Positions 1 through 10,437 of a stretch of 64,000 nucleotides of DNA are shown here, piece by piece. The notes under the pieces are model-generated. The model was given only the letters and a program-made list of their open reading frames with translations, ran no database searches and was not told the origin of the DNA. The translations under genes and the position numbers were made by a program. Origin of the DNA: Sugiyamaella lignohabitans (taxonomy: Eukaryota; Ascomycota; Dipodascomycetes; Dipodascales; Trichomonascaceae); assembly GCF_001640025.1 (NCBI RefSeq), contig NC_031671.1, forward strand, positions 2,232,001 through 2,296,000. The letters run 5' to 3'. Within the stretch, counting starts at the first letter, position 1, and each line of letters begins with the position of its first letter.

Positions 1-41
1 AGCTCAATCCAGTATTTATATCATTTTACACGTGCCATACG

Positions 42-101
42 GCCTCCGGCGGCTGGGGCTCCGCCCCAGACCCCACTGCTCCTCTCGCTTCGCTCGAGTC
101 G
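42..101 (+). repeat. Double-hairpin GC element, solo, forward
   Basis: Forward unit: core starting CCTCCGGCGGCTGGGGC, 3-base loop TCC, then the CTCTCGCTTCGCTCGAG-type second hairpin. It is a solo copy, although two reverse copies lie within 400 bp. Confidence 0.9.
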
Positions 102-366
102 GGTGTCGGGATCCCAGTGTCGCGTCTAGTGAGTGGAGGTTCGCGAAGCGACAACTGCTGGAGAGTGAAAGTGAATATTCTCTATTTCTATTGGCTCCGG
201 CACTGCTGCTCCTGTCGCGTCGAGGGCGCCGGAAGCTCGCGAACAACCACCAGTGGTCGTTCTCCAGCTGTATCCACTGTTATTGGTCATTTGAAGAATG
301 GCAAGCTCTTGAAGCACGAGCCCAACAGCCAGGGACTGGGAAAAGACAGACTGGGGTGAACAGAGA

Positions 367-420
367 GCTCGCGAAGCGAGCACCATGGGGTCTGGGGCAG
401 AGCCCCAGCCGCCGGAAGCA
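367..420 (-). repeat. Double-hairpin GC element, solo, reverse
   Basis: Reverse unit. On the minus strand the first hairpin has loop TCT, and the second is GCTCGC-TTC-GCGAGC. The distal end reads GGAAGCA instead of GGAGGCA, a single-base divergence. Confidence 0.9.
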
Positions 421-440
421 GACCCGCAAAAGAACAGAAA

Positions 441-494
441 ACTCGCGGAGCGAGTACCACGGGGTCTGGGGCGGAGCCCCAGCCGCCGGAGGCA
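441..494 (-). repeat. Double-hairpin GC element, solo, reverse
   Basis: Reverse unit in tandem with the preceding one. The second hairpin on the minus strand is ACTCGC-TCC-GCGAGT. Compared with the GCTCGC/GCGAGC form, the outer pair has changed from G-C to A-T on both sides, so pairing is kept. Confidence 0.9.
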
Positions 495-529
495 GAGAGG
501 GGACAGTAGTAGACAGGTTCGTTAATTTA

Positions 530-2503
<1,974 letters not shown>

Positions 2504-4435
2504 ATGACAAGCCCGTTTGATGTTCTGACAGAAGATCAGGGTAGCAAACAGTCTGACATTCAGAGTGGCCAATTACAGAACTCGGATTTAGGGCCTTTCG
2601 TACAGGATGTTGCTCCTGGATCCGGTGTCATCGCTGTAGAGCATCAACATCAACATACAACGGACAGACAGGAGGTCATTAACGGACTACCAGGGACTCA
2701 TGGTAATGAAATAGATAACGGAACAGGATTCTTGCCGAAAAATGATGGAGATGAAATTGCGTTTAAACAGGAAAACGACATTGACAGAATAGACAGCGCT
2801 GTGAGAGAAAGTGGACGCTCGATATCACAGTCGATCGAGCAAGAACACAACAGCCAGACAGAAAGCGAACTGATATTAACAGCGACCAAACAAGAACATT
2901 TCCAACCAGCTAATGCTGTATCTAAGACAAACATCAAGCAAGAACCAACTGCAGAACCAGCTGTGAAACCAGAAGTGGTACCAGTTGTAGAGCCAGTAAC
3001 AGAGACAGTAAAGACAGTTAGCGAACAAAAAGCTTTCAACTTCGTTGCAGAGTCTGCTCTAAAGATGAATATTAAATCAGATTCTGAGCCAGTTTTCGAG
3101 CCCGTTGCAGAACCCGCTTCAAGATCCTCATCTACGGCATCAACACCTCCCAAGACTAGGAAAAAGCCCAAGCCAAAGGTACCAAAACGACTAAAACAGC
3201 CAGAAGAGCTTTTGGACATGACTCAGTATACTCCTGGGGCATACAAAACATGGATCAACCAGGAACTCCGTCAGGATGTTGCTATGTTACATCATGTATT
3301 CCAGGAATCGAGACGATTAATAGTGGTAACCGGAGCAGGCATATCGGTAGCAGCAGGAATCCCCGATTTTCGATCACAGCAAGGCTTGTTTGTATCACTC
3401 AAGCAAGAACTGAGTTTAAAAAGTAGCGGAAAAGCTATGTTTGATGCATCTGTTTATCAAGATAGCACTTCATTAGCCAATTTCCATACAACAGTTCGAG
3501 ATTTACACAAGCTATGTACATCTTGTGCCCCGACGCCATTTCATAAATATCTCGACGATGTAGCTGGGCAGGGGCGATTGGGTAGGTTATACACGCAAAA
3601 CATCGACTGTTTAGACTCGTCATTGAGTAATCTCAGTTCACAAGTACCACTAAAATATCCGTGGCCTAAAACTATTCAACTACATGGGACTATAGGAACC
3701 ATGGTATGTGTTCGATGTCACTGGCTAGGACCACTAGATCCGGAAATATTCACTGATAGCGGAGCTCCTGATTGTCCAGAATGTCTTGAACTGGACTCAG
3801 TTCGAGCTGTGGCTGGAAAAAGATCTCAAGGTATTGGCAAGCTGAGGCCCCGAATCGTGCTATACAACGAAGCCAACCCTGATGCTGAAGCTATCGGGTC
3901 TGTTACAGAAGAAGACCTAAGCTGTAAACCAGACGGGCTTGTGGTAGTAGGAACCTCGTTGAAGATACCTGGAGTGAGGAGGATTGTAAAAGAAATGGCC
4001 CAAGCCGTTCACCATGCCAAAGGAGCAGTAGTGTGGCTAAATGTCGACGAGCATCCACAACTTAACAATCAGTTCGAAGGCTGTTTTGATTTATTTGTAA
4101 AAGGAGACTGTCAGCTGGTGCCACAATTAATACAGGACTACGAGCAAGAAAGGGTCGAACTGGAACTGGAAAAAGAGCGCGAGAAACAGCAACGCAAAGC
4201 TAAAAGCGAAGAGCGAGCCATCCAACGCGAACTCAAAGCTCAACAAAAGCTCAAACAACAATCAACCCTCAATTTCCAGGCAGTCAAACGGCCCAACGAC
4301 AACGACGCTGCCACCAACAAAAAGCAGAAAACCATCTCCACCCTTCCCACAACGAACATACCCTCGGGTCCGCTACCACCACCGACTTCTACATCACCAC
4401 CCCTGGCATTCGCCAACGCCCCTACTACTATTTAA
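2504..4435 (+). CDS. HST3: Sir2-family NAD-dependent deacetylase, Hst3/Hst4 type
   Basis: A 643-residue sirtuin. Hst3 and Hst4 remove acetyl from histone H3 lysine 56 after S phase, protecting genome stability. An acidic, Pro/Glu/Val-rich N-terminal 250 residues precedes the catalytic domain at about residues 260-545. That domain has the NAD motif VVTGAGIS (about 272), GIPDFRSQQGLF, TQNID, the catalytic His in QLHGTIG, and zinc cysteines CVRC (about 402) and CPEC (about 425). SGKAMFDAS after the NAD motif and KLRPRIVLYNEANPDAE are typical of the Hst3/Hst4 branch rather than Sir2/Hst2. The C-terminus is a charged coiled coil and a Pro/Thr-rich tail. The first ATG in frame, at 2504, is taken as start. 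I cannot say whether HST3 or HST4 is the better name. Confidence 0.92.
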   Translation: MTSPFDVLTEDQGSKQSDIQSGQLQNSDLGPFVQDVAPGSGVIAVEHQHQHTTDRQEVINGLPGTHGNEIDNGTGFLPKNDGDEIAFKQENDIDRIDSAVRESGRSISQSIEQEHNSQTESELILTATKQEHFQPANAVSKTNIKQEPTAEPAVKPEVVPVVEPVTETVKTVSEQKAFNFVAESALKMNIKSDSEPVFEPVAEPASRSSSTASTPPKTRKKPKPKVPKRLKQPEELLDMTQYTPGAYKTWINQELRQDVAMLHHVFQESRRLIVVTGAGISVAAGIPDFRSQQGLFVSLKQELSLKSSGKAMFDASVYQDSTSLANFHTTVRDLHKLCTSCAPTPFHKYLDDVAGQGRLGRLYTQNIDCLDSSLSNLSSQVPLKYPWPKTIQLHGTIGTMVCVRCHWLGPLDPEIFTDSGAPDCPECLELDSVRAVAGKRSQGIGKLRPRIVLYNEANPDAEAIGSVTEEDLSCKPDGLVVVGTSLKIPGVRRIVKEMAQAVHHAKGAVVWLNVDEHPQLNNQFEGCFDLFVKGDCQLVPQLIQDYEQERVELELEKEREKQQRKAKSEERAIQRELKAQQKLKQQSTLNFQAVKRPNDNDAATNKKQKTISTLPTTNIPSGPLPPPTSTSPPLAFANAPTTI

Positions 4436-4477
4436 TGCTCCTAATGTCACGACGTAACGACTTTTCCCTTGGTGTAC

Positions 4478-4614
4478 TGCCGCCGGCGGCTGGGGCTCTG
4501 CCCCAGACCCCGCTGCTCCTCTCGCTGCGCTCGAGTCGTTCCGTCGACAATCCCAGCAACTCCTGCGAAGCAGGAGCAACGGGGTCTGGGGCAGCGCCCC
4601 AGCCGCCGGAGGCA
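4478..4614. repeat. Composite 137-bp inverted-pair GC element
   Basis: A forward unit (4478-4540) and a reverse unit (4561-4614) are joined by a linker containing GTCGAC. The left unit has the CTCTCGCTGCGCTCGAG-type second hairpin and the right unit has CTCCTGC-TTC-GCAGGAG. It lies between the convergent sirtuin and GPN3 genes, 43 bp from both stop codons. Confidence 0.92.
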
Positions 4615-4657
4615 CATCCCCCCAGTAAGTGTTTGTACATAAATAAATTACAGAAGC

Positions 4658-5482
4658 CTAGAAATCGGCGGCATCCAGCTCTTCGAGCTCGTCTTTGGGC
4701 TCTTTGGGCTCTTGAGCCTCGGCCCATTGGGTCACGTCGTCGATGTAGCTGAGGATCGTGGCTACACTGTCAGGGTTCTTGGCCTCGAGCGGCAGGAATT
4801 GGACCATGCCGAAGTCGTCAGTCAGCATGGCGATGCTCTTATTTAGTTCGTGGAATTTGGGGTTGGTTCGTTCGTTGGCTTCGTGTGCCATGAGTAATGG
4901 GTCGGGATTCAAGTACCTTTTTAGTTCTCGTTTAGGTACTTCGTCGGTGATGGTATCCATTTTACTAAGAATATTGATATGCGGAGTTTCAAGAAGGATC
5001 ATGGCGGACATGGCTGAAAGCACGCCTGAAAAGAATTTCGGTCGGTCAATGACAAAAGGCGCTTCTAAAAGATATGTGGCACATAGTGAGAAGTTGAGTG
5101 TGTTTCTCAAATGCTTGACTAATGCTGGTAACACTGGAATATGAGTATAGAGCTCGATCTGACCGGGGCAGTCGAATATCAGATACTCTTCTTCATAATC
5201 CCCGATCTCCTCGTCTAACCAGTCCAAATTGTTCAAAAGAAACTCGAAACAGTATACAAGACCACCATTAGGTCCATATTCCATCTCTTCCATGACATCT
5301 TTCAGGGAAATCAGGTCTCGAATATCGACGGAAAACTCGTACTCCGACGGCTCAGCGGCGGGATCCAGGTTCACGATATGAGCTCGTCGACCAATCGACT
5401 GGATATGAGAAATAAGCGCCGAGCAGAACGTCGACTTGCCCACACCAGCCGGACCAAGAACTAAAACACCAACTCTGGACAT
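4658..5482 (-). CDS. GPN3: GPN-loop GTPase 3
   Basis: This 274-residue GTPase acts with Gpn1/Npa3 and Gpn2 in cytoplasmic assembly and nuclear import of RNA polymerase II. The P-loop GPAGVGKST spans residues 10-18. The family-defining Gly-Pro-Asn insertion is at about residues 70-72. The G3 motif is [12 protein letters not shown], and the G4-like motif is SKMD. The C-terminal [16 protein letters not shown] followed by an acidic tail is typical of Gpn3. The ATG at 5480-5482 gives [10 protein letters not shown], the conserved family N-terminus; a longer reading would need a TTG start. It is convergent with the sirtuin gene and lies head-to-tail with MSC2. Confidence 0.97.
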   Translation of the reverse strand: MSRVGVLVLGPAGVGKSTFCSALISHIQSIGRRAHIVNLDPAAEPSEYEFSVDIRDLISLKDVMEEMEYGPNGGLVYCFEFLLNNLDWLDEEIGDYEEEYLIFDCPGQIELYTHIPVLPALVKHLRNTLNFSLCATYLLEAPFVIDRPKFFSGVLSAMSAMILLETPHINILSKMDTITDEVPKRELKRYLNPDPLLMAHEANERTNPKFHELNKSIAMLTDDFGMVQFLPLEAKNPDSVATILSYIDDVTQWAEAQEPKEPKDELEELDAADF

Positions 5483-5939
5483 TTCAAAACACAAAATACT
5501 TCTTCAATAACTGTCTGTCCTGTATTATAAATAAACTGATGAACATAAATAATTTAGAGCATCATGCAGTCTCTCTGAAATTTCTCAGCCGCATGATCTC
5601 AGGGTCCACCCCCTGGTCGGGGGTTCTTGGGACACGTTTTTCCCAAAAGACTGCCTCCGGCGGCTGGGGCTCCGCCCCAGACCCTGGTTGTTGTGCTCGC
5701 TTTGCGAGCGACGGGGAACCCCTGAGAAATCTCTTTTCCCCCAAATCAGCCTCCCGAGGCCGGAAAACCCCGTCACCAGGGGACTCCCCAGCTACGACTC
5801 GAGCGAAGCGAGAGGAGCAGCGGGGTCTGGGGCGGAGCCCCAGCCGCCGGAGGCACAGCCCCAGACCGTGGGTAGAATAAATATTAAGTGTATGCAAGGG
5901 CCTATATGCAGGGGCTTATCTACAGGAGAGTTAAGGGAC
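5483..5939. other. Intergenic region with a long inverted-pair GC element
   Basis: This lies between the GPN3 start and the MSC2 stop. It is mostly occupied by an inverted repeat pair, and no further gene is recognised. Confidence 0.6.
5652..5855. repeat. Long-linker inverted-pair GC element (about 204 bp)
   Basis: The forward unit (5652-5712) has second hairpin GCTCGC-TTT-GCGAGC. The reverse unit (5795-5855) has the CTCGAGCGAAGCGAGAG-type hairpin. The linker of about 80 bp is itself GC-rich. It is similar in plan and length to the pair at 19885-20090. Confidence 0.9.
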
Positions 5940-8624
5940 TTAATTTTTAGCTCGGCACCAGCAGGGCGAGTCTTCTTCCTCGACTTGGATGAAAACGTCC
6001 TCGATGCCGTTTTCTTTGAGTTTGGCAGCCACTTTATCGCGGACGACGGTGCTGTTGGCGCCTTTTTGGTATTGCACGTGGAGGACGCCGCGGACTTTGC
6101 TTCCATCTTGCCAGAATTTGGGGACCGAGTAGCTCGAAACGCCGCTAGTGATTGAAATGTCGTTGAGAACGTCGCGCAGTTGGTACTCGCGAGAGTCTCC
6201 GAGAGAGAGCATTAGTGTCCTGGCAGATGCAGTGACTAAGGGGATGGATGACAGGAAAATGAGAACAGCGATGAAAATAGACGCCAGTGGGTCGAAACCA
6301 GACCAGCCAGTGATGTTGGTGAGAATGGTAGACACGATTACACCAACAGAGCCAAGAGTGTCGGCGAGAACGTGGAGAAAGATGCCTCGCATATTCTCGT
6401 TGTCGTGAGAATGTCCGTGACTGTGACCGTGTCCGTGACTGTGACTGTGGTCATGAGTATGAGCGTGGCTATGATCATGGTGGCTAGGGTGGTCATGGTC
6501 GTGATCATGTTCGTGAGTATGATCGTGATCATGTTTGTGGTCATCGTGACTGTGATTGTGAGTGTGGTCATCATGGCTGTGATCGTGGCCGTGGCTGTGG
6601 CCATGACTGTGTCCGTGGTCGTGACCATGAGCATGGCCATGGTTGAACGCTACGATCCCGACCAGATTCACTAGCAAACCCAGAATACTGACTACCAAGA
6701 GTTCACTTGTCTTTTCCAGTTCGATAGGGTGAGAGATTCGCTCTAAAGCTTCGGTAATAACACCTCCCGAAATGGCAATGAGAAGACAGCCGTTGGTGAA
6801 TCCAGACACAGTCTCTACTTTACCAAGACCATATGGAAATCTCGAAGAGGGGGGAAATTTGGAAAGAATACTGGCAACCAGACCAACGAGTAGCGCCAAA
6901 CAATCGAAAAACATGTGAATACTGTCAGAAAGCAATCCCAGTGAATGTGACAGCACCGAGTATAAAAGTTGAATTAGCATGAAAGAGAAATTAAGCAAAA
7001 GAAAATAAAAGATATTACGAGTGTCTTCGTGAGCTAGAATGGAGTCCAGAATACCCCATGTTTTAAATCGAGACTGGTTACCACCAGTACTAATGGCATC
7101 GCCATCAGCTTCATTAATGTCAACTGGAACACTGCTAACAGGAACAAACAAAGTAGCAGCAGCGAGCACAATATCCCACTTTGAATGTGGGAGCTCGCTA
7201 ATAAACGTGGAAATACCGACAATGATTAAGGCACCCACTAGTCCATTGAGTCTAGTGGGCATGATATTACGTTTGGCTAGTAGAAACACACCAATTGCTC
7301 CACTGGTTATAAATGCCAAAACAAAAATGTCGAGAGTCACTCCAATAAGAAATAACGTGGGGACTAACAGTAGAAACGAACCACCTAACGAAACAGACCG
7401 TGAAATGTCCAAATCACTTCTTGTAATGCTATAACTAGCACCAATCAAAGTGATGTAGCCTGCTAACAGCGTTAAAAAGGGATGGTTCTCATCTCCAGAG
7501 TAATAACCCAAATCGTACATAAACAGCACGAATATAACAAGAATAAAAGGACGAATGACCTTGAAATTCCACAATCTTATTGAAGCAGCACTCACGGCAC
7601 CGGGAACATTCAGTGCTGCCATAAGAGCCACCGTGACTCTGGCAGCTCCTAACCACGTACAAGCCAGGACAAGACATAGAATGCCCATAGTCAGCGAAAG
7701 AGTGCTTTTACGCTGTTTATTGAGAGAAGTCACAGAACTAACAGCTGTTCTCTTCTCGAGTAAACTCACTAGACCAGCTAGCAGCATGACAAGTCCTGTC
7801 ACCAACGACGCAACTGTATAAGTAGATGTCGACGCGGTGCTGCCATTCTTCTGGAGTCTTGTAACGATATAACTTATAGTCAACAGAGCAGTTGGCAGTG
7901 ATATGAATGCTGGAATACTTCCAGACAGAGAAGCAAGTGTCAGTTCTGGAACAATTCGTTCATGACTAGCACCGATAGATGGACTTTTCATTTCAAATCC
8001 GTGGGTATCATGACTATGAAATCCGTGATGATGGTCACCGTCATGTGAGTGAGAGTGGGTGAAATATGTATTAGCAAACCCGCCAAACCCATTAAGTTCA
8101 GTATTTTCTTTGCCAAGCCTGCTACCAGTAGTTATATCAAATGCACCAGGCCCACTAGAGACACCAGTCCCACTGAGATCACCGGACCCACTGTGCCCAC
8201 TGGACGCACTGACGCCAGCAGCTGATCCATTACCAGTTGTATTTCCACCAGAAACATCAGTTATAAGCCCTGAGCTTTTATCACCAGAAGATCCATTTAC
8301 AGTTGTGGTGACTCCCAGAAGATTAAGACCCACACCACTTGCAACTCTAGACCCAGCAACACTTGAAGAACCACTTTTAAGACCACCACCAGGACTACCT
8401 AAACCACCCCCTGGACTAGCACCAGGCATGCCAGGAGCCAGATGAATATTCCCATGAGACGTGTGTCTCTTGAAATCTGATAGCATTGTTGGTACAGAAT
8501 GGATACCCCATGATGTAGCGTCTATTGGTGAAAATGGAGAAGAGCTAGTTTTACGTCTTTGACCCGGGATCCGTAGTGGAGGCAGATCTCGATCTGGCGT
8601 ATTATTTCCAGGAGAATGTGACAT
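5940..8624 (-). CDS. MSC2: CDF-family zinc transporter, Msc2-like, with His-rich loop
   Basis: An 894-residue cation diffusion facilitator resembling Msc2, which with Zrg17 moves zinc into the ER lumen. A long Ser/Gly-rich cytosolic N-terminus (about 240 residues, with a short HSHSHDGDHHHGFHSH cluster) is followed by many hydrophobic segments. The C-terminal third is the CDF core: the segment LLSDSIHMFFDCLALLVG carries the zinc-binding Asp/His pair. It is followed by a roughly 80-residue histidine loop at about residues 655-740 and then LHVLADTLGSVGVI, the second metal-binding helix. The C-terminal cytosolic domain follows. Msc2 orthologues share this long multi-spanning layout, unlike the short Zrc1/Cot1 proteins. 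The ATG at 8622-8624 is the first in frame. Confidence 0.9.
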   Translation of the reverse strand: MSHSPGNNTPDRDLPPLRIPGQRRKTSSSPFSPIDATSWGIHSVPTMLSDFKRHTSHGNIHLAPGMPGASPGGGLGSPGGGLKSGSSSVAGSRVASGVGLNLLGVTTTVNGSSGDKSSGLITDVSGGNTTGNGSAAGVSASSGHSGSGDLSGTGVSSGPGAFDITTGSRLGKENTELNGFGGFANTYFTHSHSHDGDHHHGFHSHDTHGFEMKSPSIGASHERIVPELTLASLSGSIPAFISLPTALLTISYIVTRLQKNGSTASTSTYTVASLVTGLVMLLAGLVSLLEKRTAVSSVTSLNKQRKSTLSLTMGILCLVLACTWLGAARVTVALMAALNVPGAVSAASIRLWNFKVIRPFILVIFVLFMYDLGYYSGDENHPFLTLLAGYITLIGASYSITRSDLDISRSVSLGGSFLLLVPTLFLIGVTLDIFVLAFITSGAIGVFLLAKRNIMPTRLNGLVGALIIVGISTFISELPHSKWDIVLAAATLFVPVSSVPVDINEADGDAISTGGNQSRFKTWGILDSILAHEDTRNIFYFLLLNFSFMLIQLLYSVLSHSLGLLSDSIHMFFDCLALLVGLVASILSKFPPSSRFPYGLGKVETVSGFTNGCLLIAISGGVITEALERISHPIELEKTSELLVVSILGLLVNLVGIVAFNHGHAHGHDHGHSHGHSHGHDHSHDDHTHNHSHDDHKHDHDHTHEHDHDHDHPSHHDHSHAHTHDHSHSHGHGHSHGHSHDNENMRGIFLHVLADTLGSVGVIVSTILTNITGWSGFDPLASIFIAVLIFLSSIPLVTASARTLMLSLGDSREYQLRDVLNDISITSGVSSYSVPKFWQDGSKVRGVLHVQYQKGANSTVVRDKVAAKLKENGIEDVFIQVEEEDSPCWCRAKN

Positions 8625-9081
8625 TTTCGGCGACTATTCCTTTATAAAGAGAATAAATCCAATCTTATGGCGTTTATATTTACCAGAAACCAGTAAAAAA
8701 AGTCCAAGCCAACAGAAAATGCCAAGAGTGCTCCACAAAGCACGATCGTGAAGTGGTCAATTACCGTTCGGGTAGCTCGAGAGTCTGTTTCAGATATGGC
8801 ACGACGTCAACAATAAGCAGTGTATATGCAGTCAATTAGTTTAGGGTTTCAGCCGTGCGCAGAGCGAACTGAGTAGCTAGTGGCCGACCGGTTAGGATCG
8901 CCAGGGTCCTGACTAAATATTACCCAATCTATCACATTAGCTCACTTTTAACTTGCAGGATACATGAGCATATGAACTGATAACGGAAAAGGCACGCTAG
9001 TGTAAACAGGTAGTACCCATACAAAAGGAGTCAGGGGGGTTATTTTGTGTATTTGGAGGACAGCAGCTGACGACGAATGCG
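8625..9081. other. Divergent promoter region, MSC2 / SWT21-like gene
   Basis: No gene or GC-rich element is seen. A three-codon upstream frame, ATG CGA TGA at 9077-9085, overlaps the start codon of the downstream gene. Confidence 0.5.
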
Positions 9082-10396
9082 ATGAAACTAATCGCTACTA
9101 CTAACAGATCCAGTAAACATTCAACAAAACATTCAACAAGTGAGGAATTAAATAACGCTTCAACAGATGGCCAAACTGAAGATGAATATTCGCCATGGAA
9201 TGTGTTTAAATCAGCCAATTGGACCCCAGACGGGTCGAGTGTGCTGACAGTCAACGAAGACAACAGTGTCCGGTTGTTTGTCATACCTCCGGATGTTCTC
9301 AACACCGACGATGGCATGGTCAAACACCTCAAACCGTACGCGACAAAAAGAATGCCAACCTCAATTCTGTCATTATCAATCTATCCTGGTTCTAGTATTC
9401 AGCCAGGTGGATCAGTATATTCAGCCATTGCTGTCCGAGACGTGCCAGTGCGATTGTACGACATGCTTGACCCCGAATCCAAGGGTCGAGCCTCGTTTGG
9501 ACTGCTGGCCAATGAAGAGTACTTACCAGCCTATGCCACCCAATTCAGTAGCGACGGCTATTCCCTAGCCATGGGAACGAAGAAAGCGTATGCCGTATTT
9601 GATATCAATCGACCCGGAACCACACCAGTCTATCATCTACCGATCAAAGGTGGCATCGTCTCAACCTTATCACACAATCCCCGTGACAACCAAATCACAG
9701 CACTCGGCGAGTTCGACGGTCGAATACGACTCATCGATCAGCGAGTCGAGAAGACCGAACAACTGCCCGAAACCCACCCGACCACACAAGCCAACATGCA
9801 ATTACTCTGGACCGATTCCAGCGAATACATTCTCCAAGTGTGTCGCGACAGCTGCGAAATCAACGTCCTCGACGTCCGCTCCAACCTCCAAACCGTAGGA
9901 CAACTAGCAGAATTCCCCGGCCAAACCAATCAACGACTCCACATCTCACTCTCACCAAACGGCCGAGTTCACGCTGGCGGCCATGACGGCTCCATATCCA
10001 CCTGGACCTCCATCCATACCCCGCACCGAATCACAACCGTCCCAGCCCACAACTGTAAGTATCACACCCACCCGACGCCCGACTCGAGCGAAGCGAGAGG
10101 AGCAACCAGGGTCTGGGGCGGAGCCCCAGCCGCCGGAGGCATGTTCCCCGGGCCGTGTATGCCTCCGGCGGCTGGGGCTCCGCCCCAGACCCTGGTTGCT
10201 CCTCTCGCTTCGCTCGAGTCGGGCGTCGGTAGGAAGGGAGATGACTAACGGGGGTGTAGCGTGTGTGACGAGTGTGGATGTGAACCCGATTAAGGGCGCG
10301 GAGGTGCTTGTTTCGTGCTCGGGGACGAGGGGGAGGGGGAATGCCGAGTGTAGTTTGAAGGTGTGGGATCTGTTGGCACCGGGTGAGGAGAAATAA
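9082..10396 (+). CDS. SWT21: WD40 protein of the WRAP53/Swt21 family (one intron)
   Basis: The spliced product is 369 residues from exons 9082-10054 and 10260-10396. The donor is GTAAGT at 10055. The branch site GACTAAC lies near 10243 and the acceptor is TAG at 10257-10259. Joining restores frame with the tail SCVTSVDVNPIKG and ends in VLVSCSGTRG and LKVWDLLAPGEEK. Repeated WD40-like blades begin with WNVFKSANWTPDGSSVLTVNEDNSVRLF, the signature of the WRAP53/TCAB1 family. The budding-yeast member Swt21 is linked to spliceosome function. The 205-bp intron is almost entirely a perfect inverted pair of GC-rich elements. Without splicing the frame would run into the repeat. The gene ends 41 bp from the convergent CSN5 stop. 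Confidence 0.85.
10072..10229. repeat. Perfect 70-nt inverted repeat of GC elements inside an intron
   Basis: Arms 10072-10141 (reverse unit) and 10160-10229 (forward unit) are exact reverse complements over 70 nt, separated by 18 nt. The order is reverse-then-forward, opposite to most pairs here. The whole structure lies within the SWT21-like intron. Confidence 0.95.
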
Positions 10397-10437
10397 ATAA
10401 ATAAATATATTGTGTATAGAGGAGGACGAAGAGGGTG

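Larger units (their letters stand above)
1..529. other. Intergenic region holding three GC-rich repeat units
   Basis: No gene is recognisable here. The stretch lies beyond the 3' end of RVB1. It is dominated by three double-hairpin units, one forward and two reverse. The open frames that cross it are translations of those repeats. Confidence 0.7.

Noticed and set aside
6338..6674. Two overlapping frames rich in Met/Thr/Val across the MSC2 His loop
   Set aside because: They are shadow frames of the repetitive histidine codons.
10055..10260. Possible frameshift or truncation of the SWT21-like gene
   Set aside because: A standard intron (GTAAGT, GACTAAC, TAG) joins the two frames exactly, so the gene is intact.
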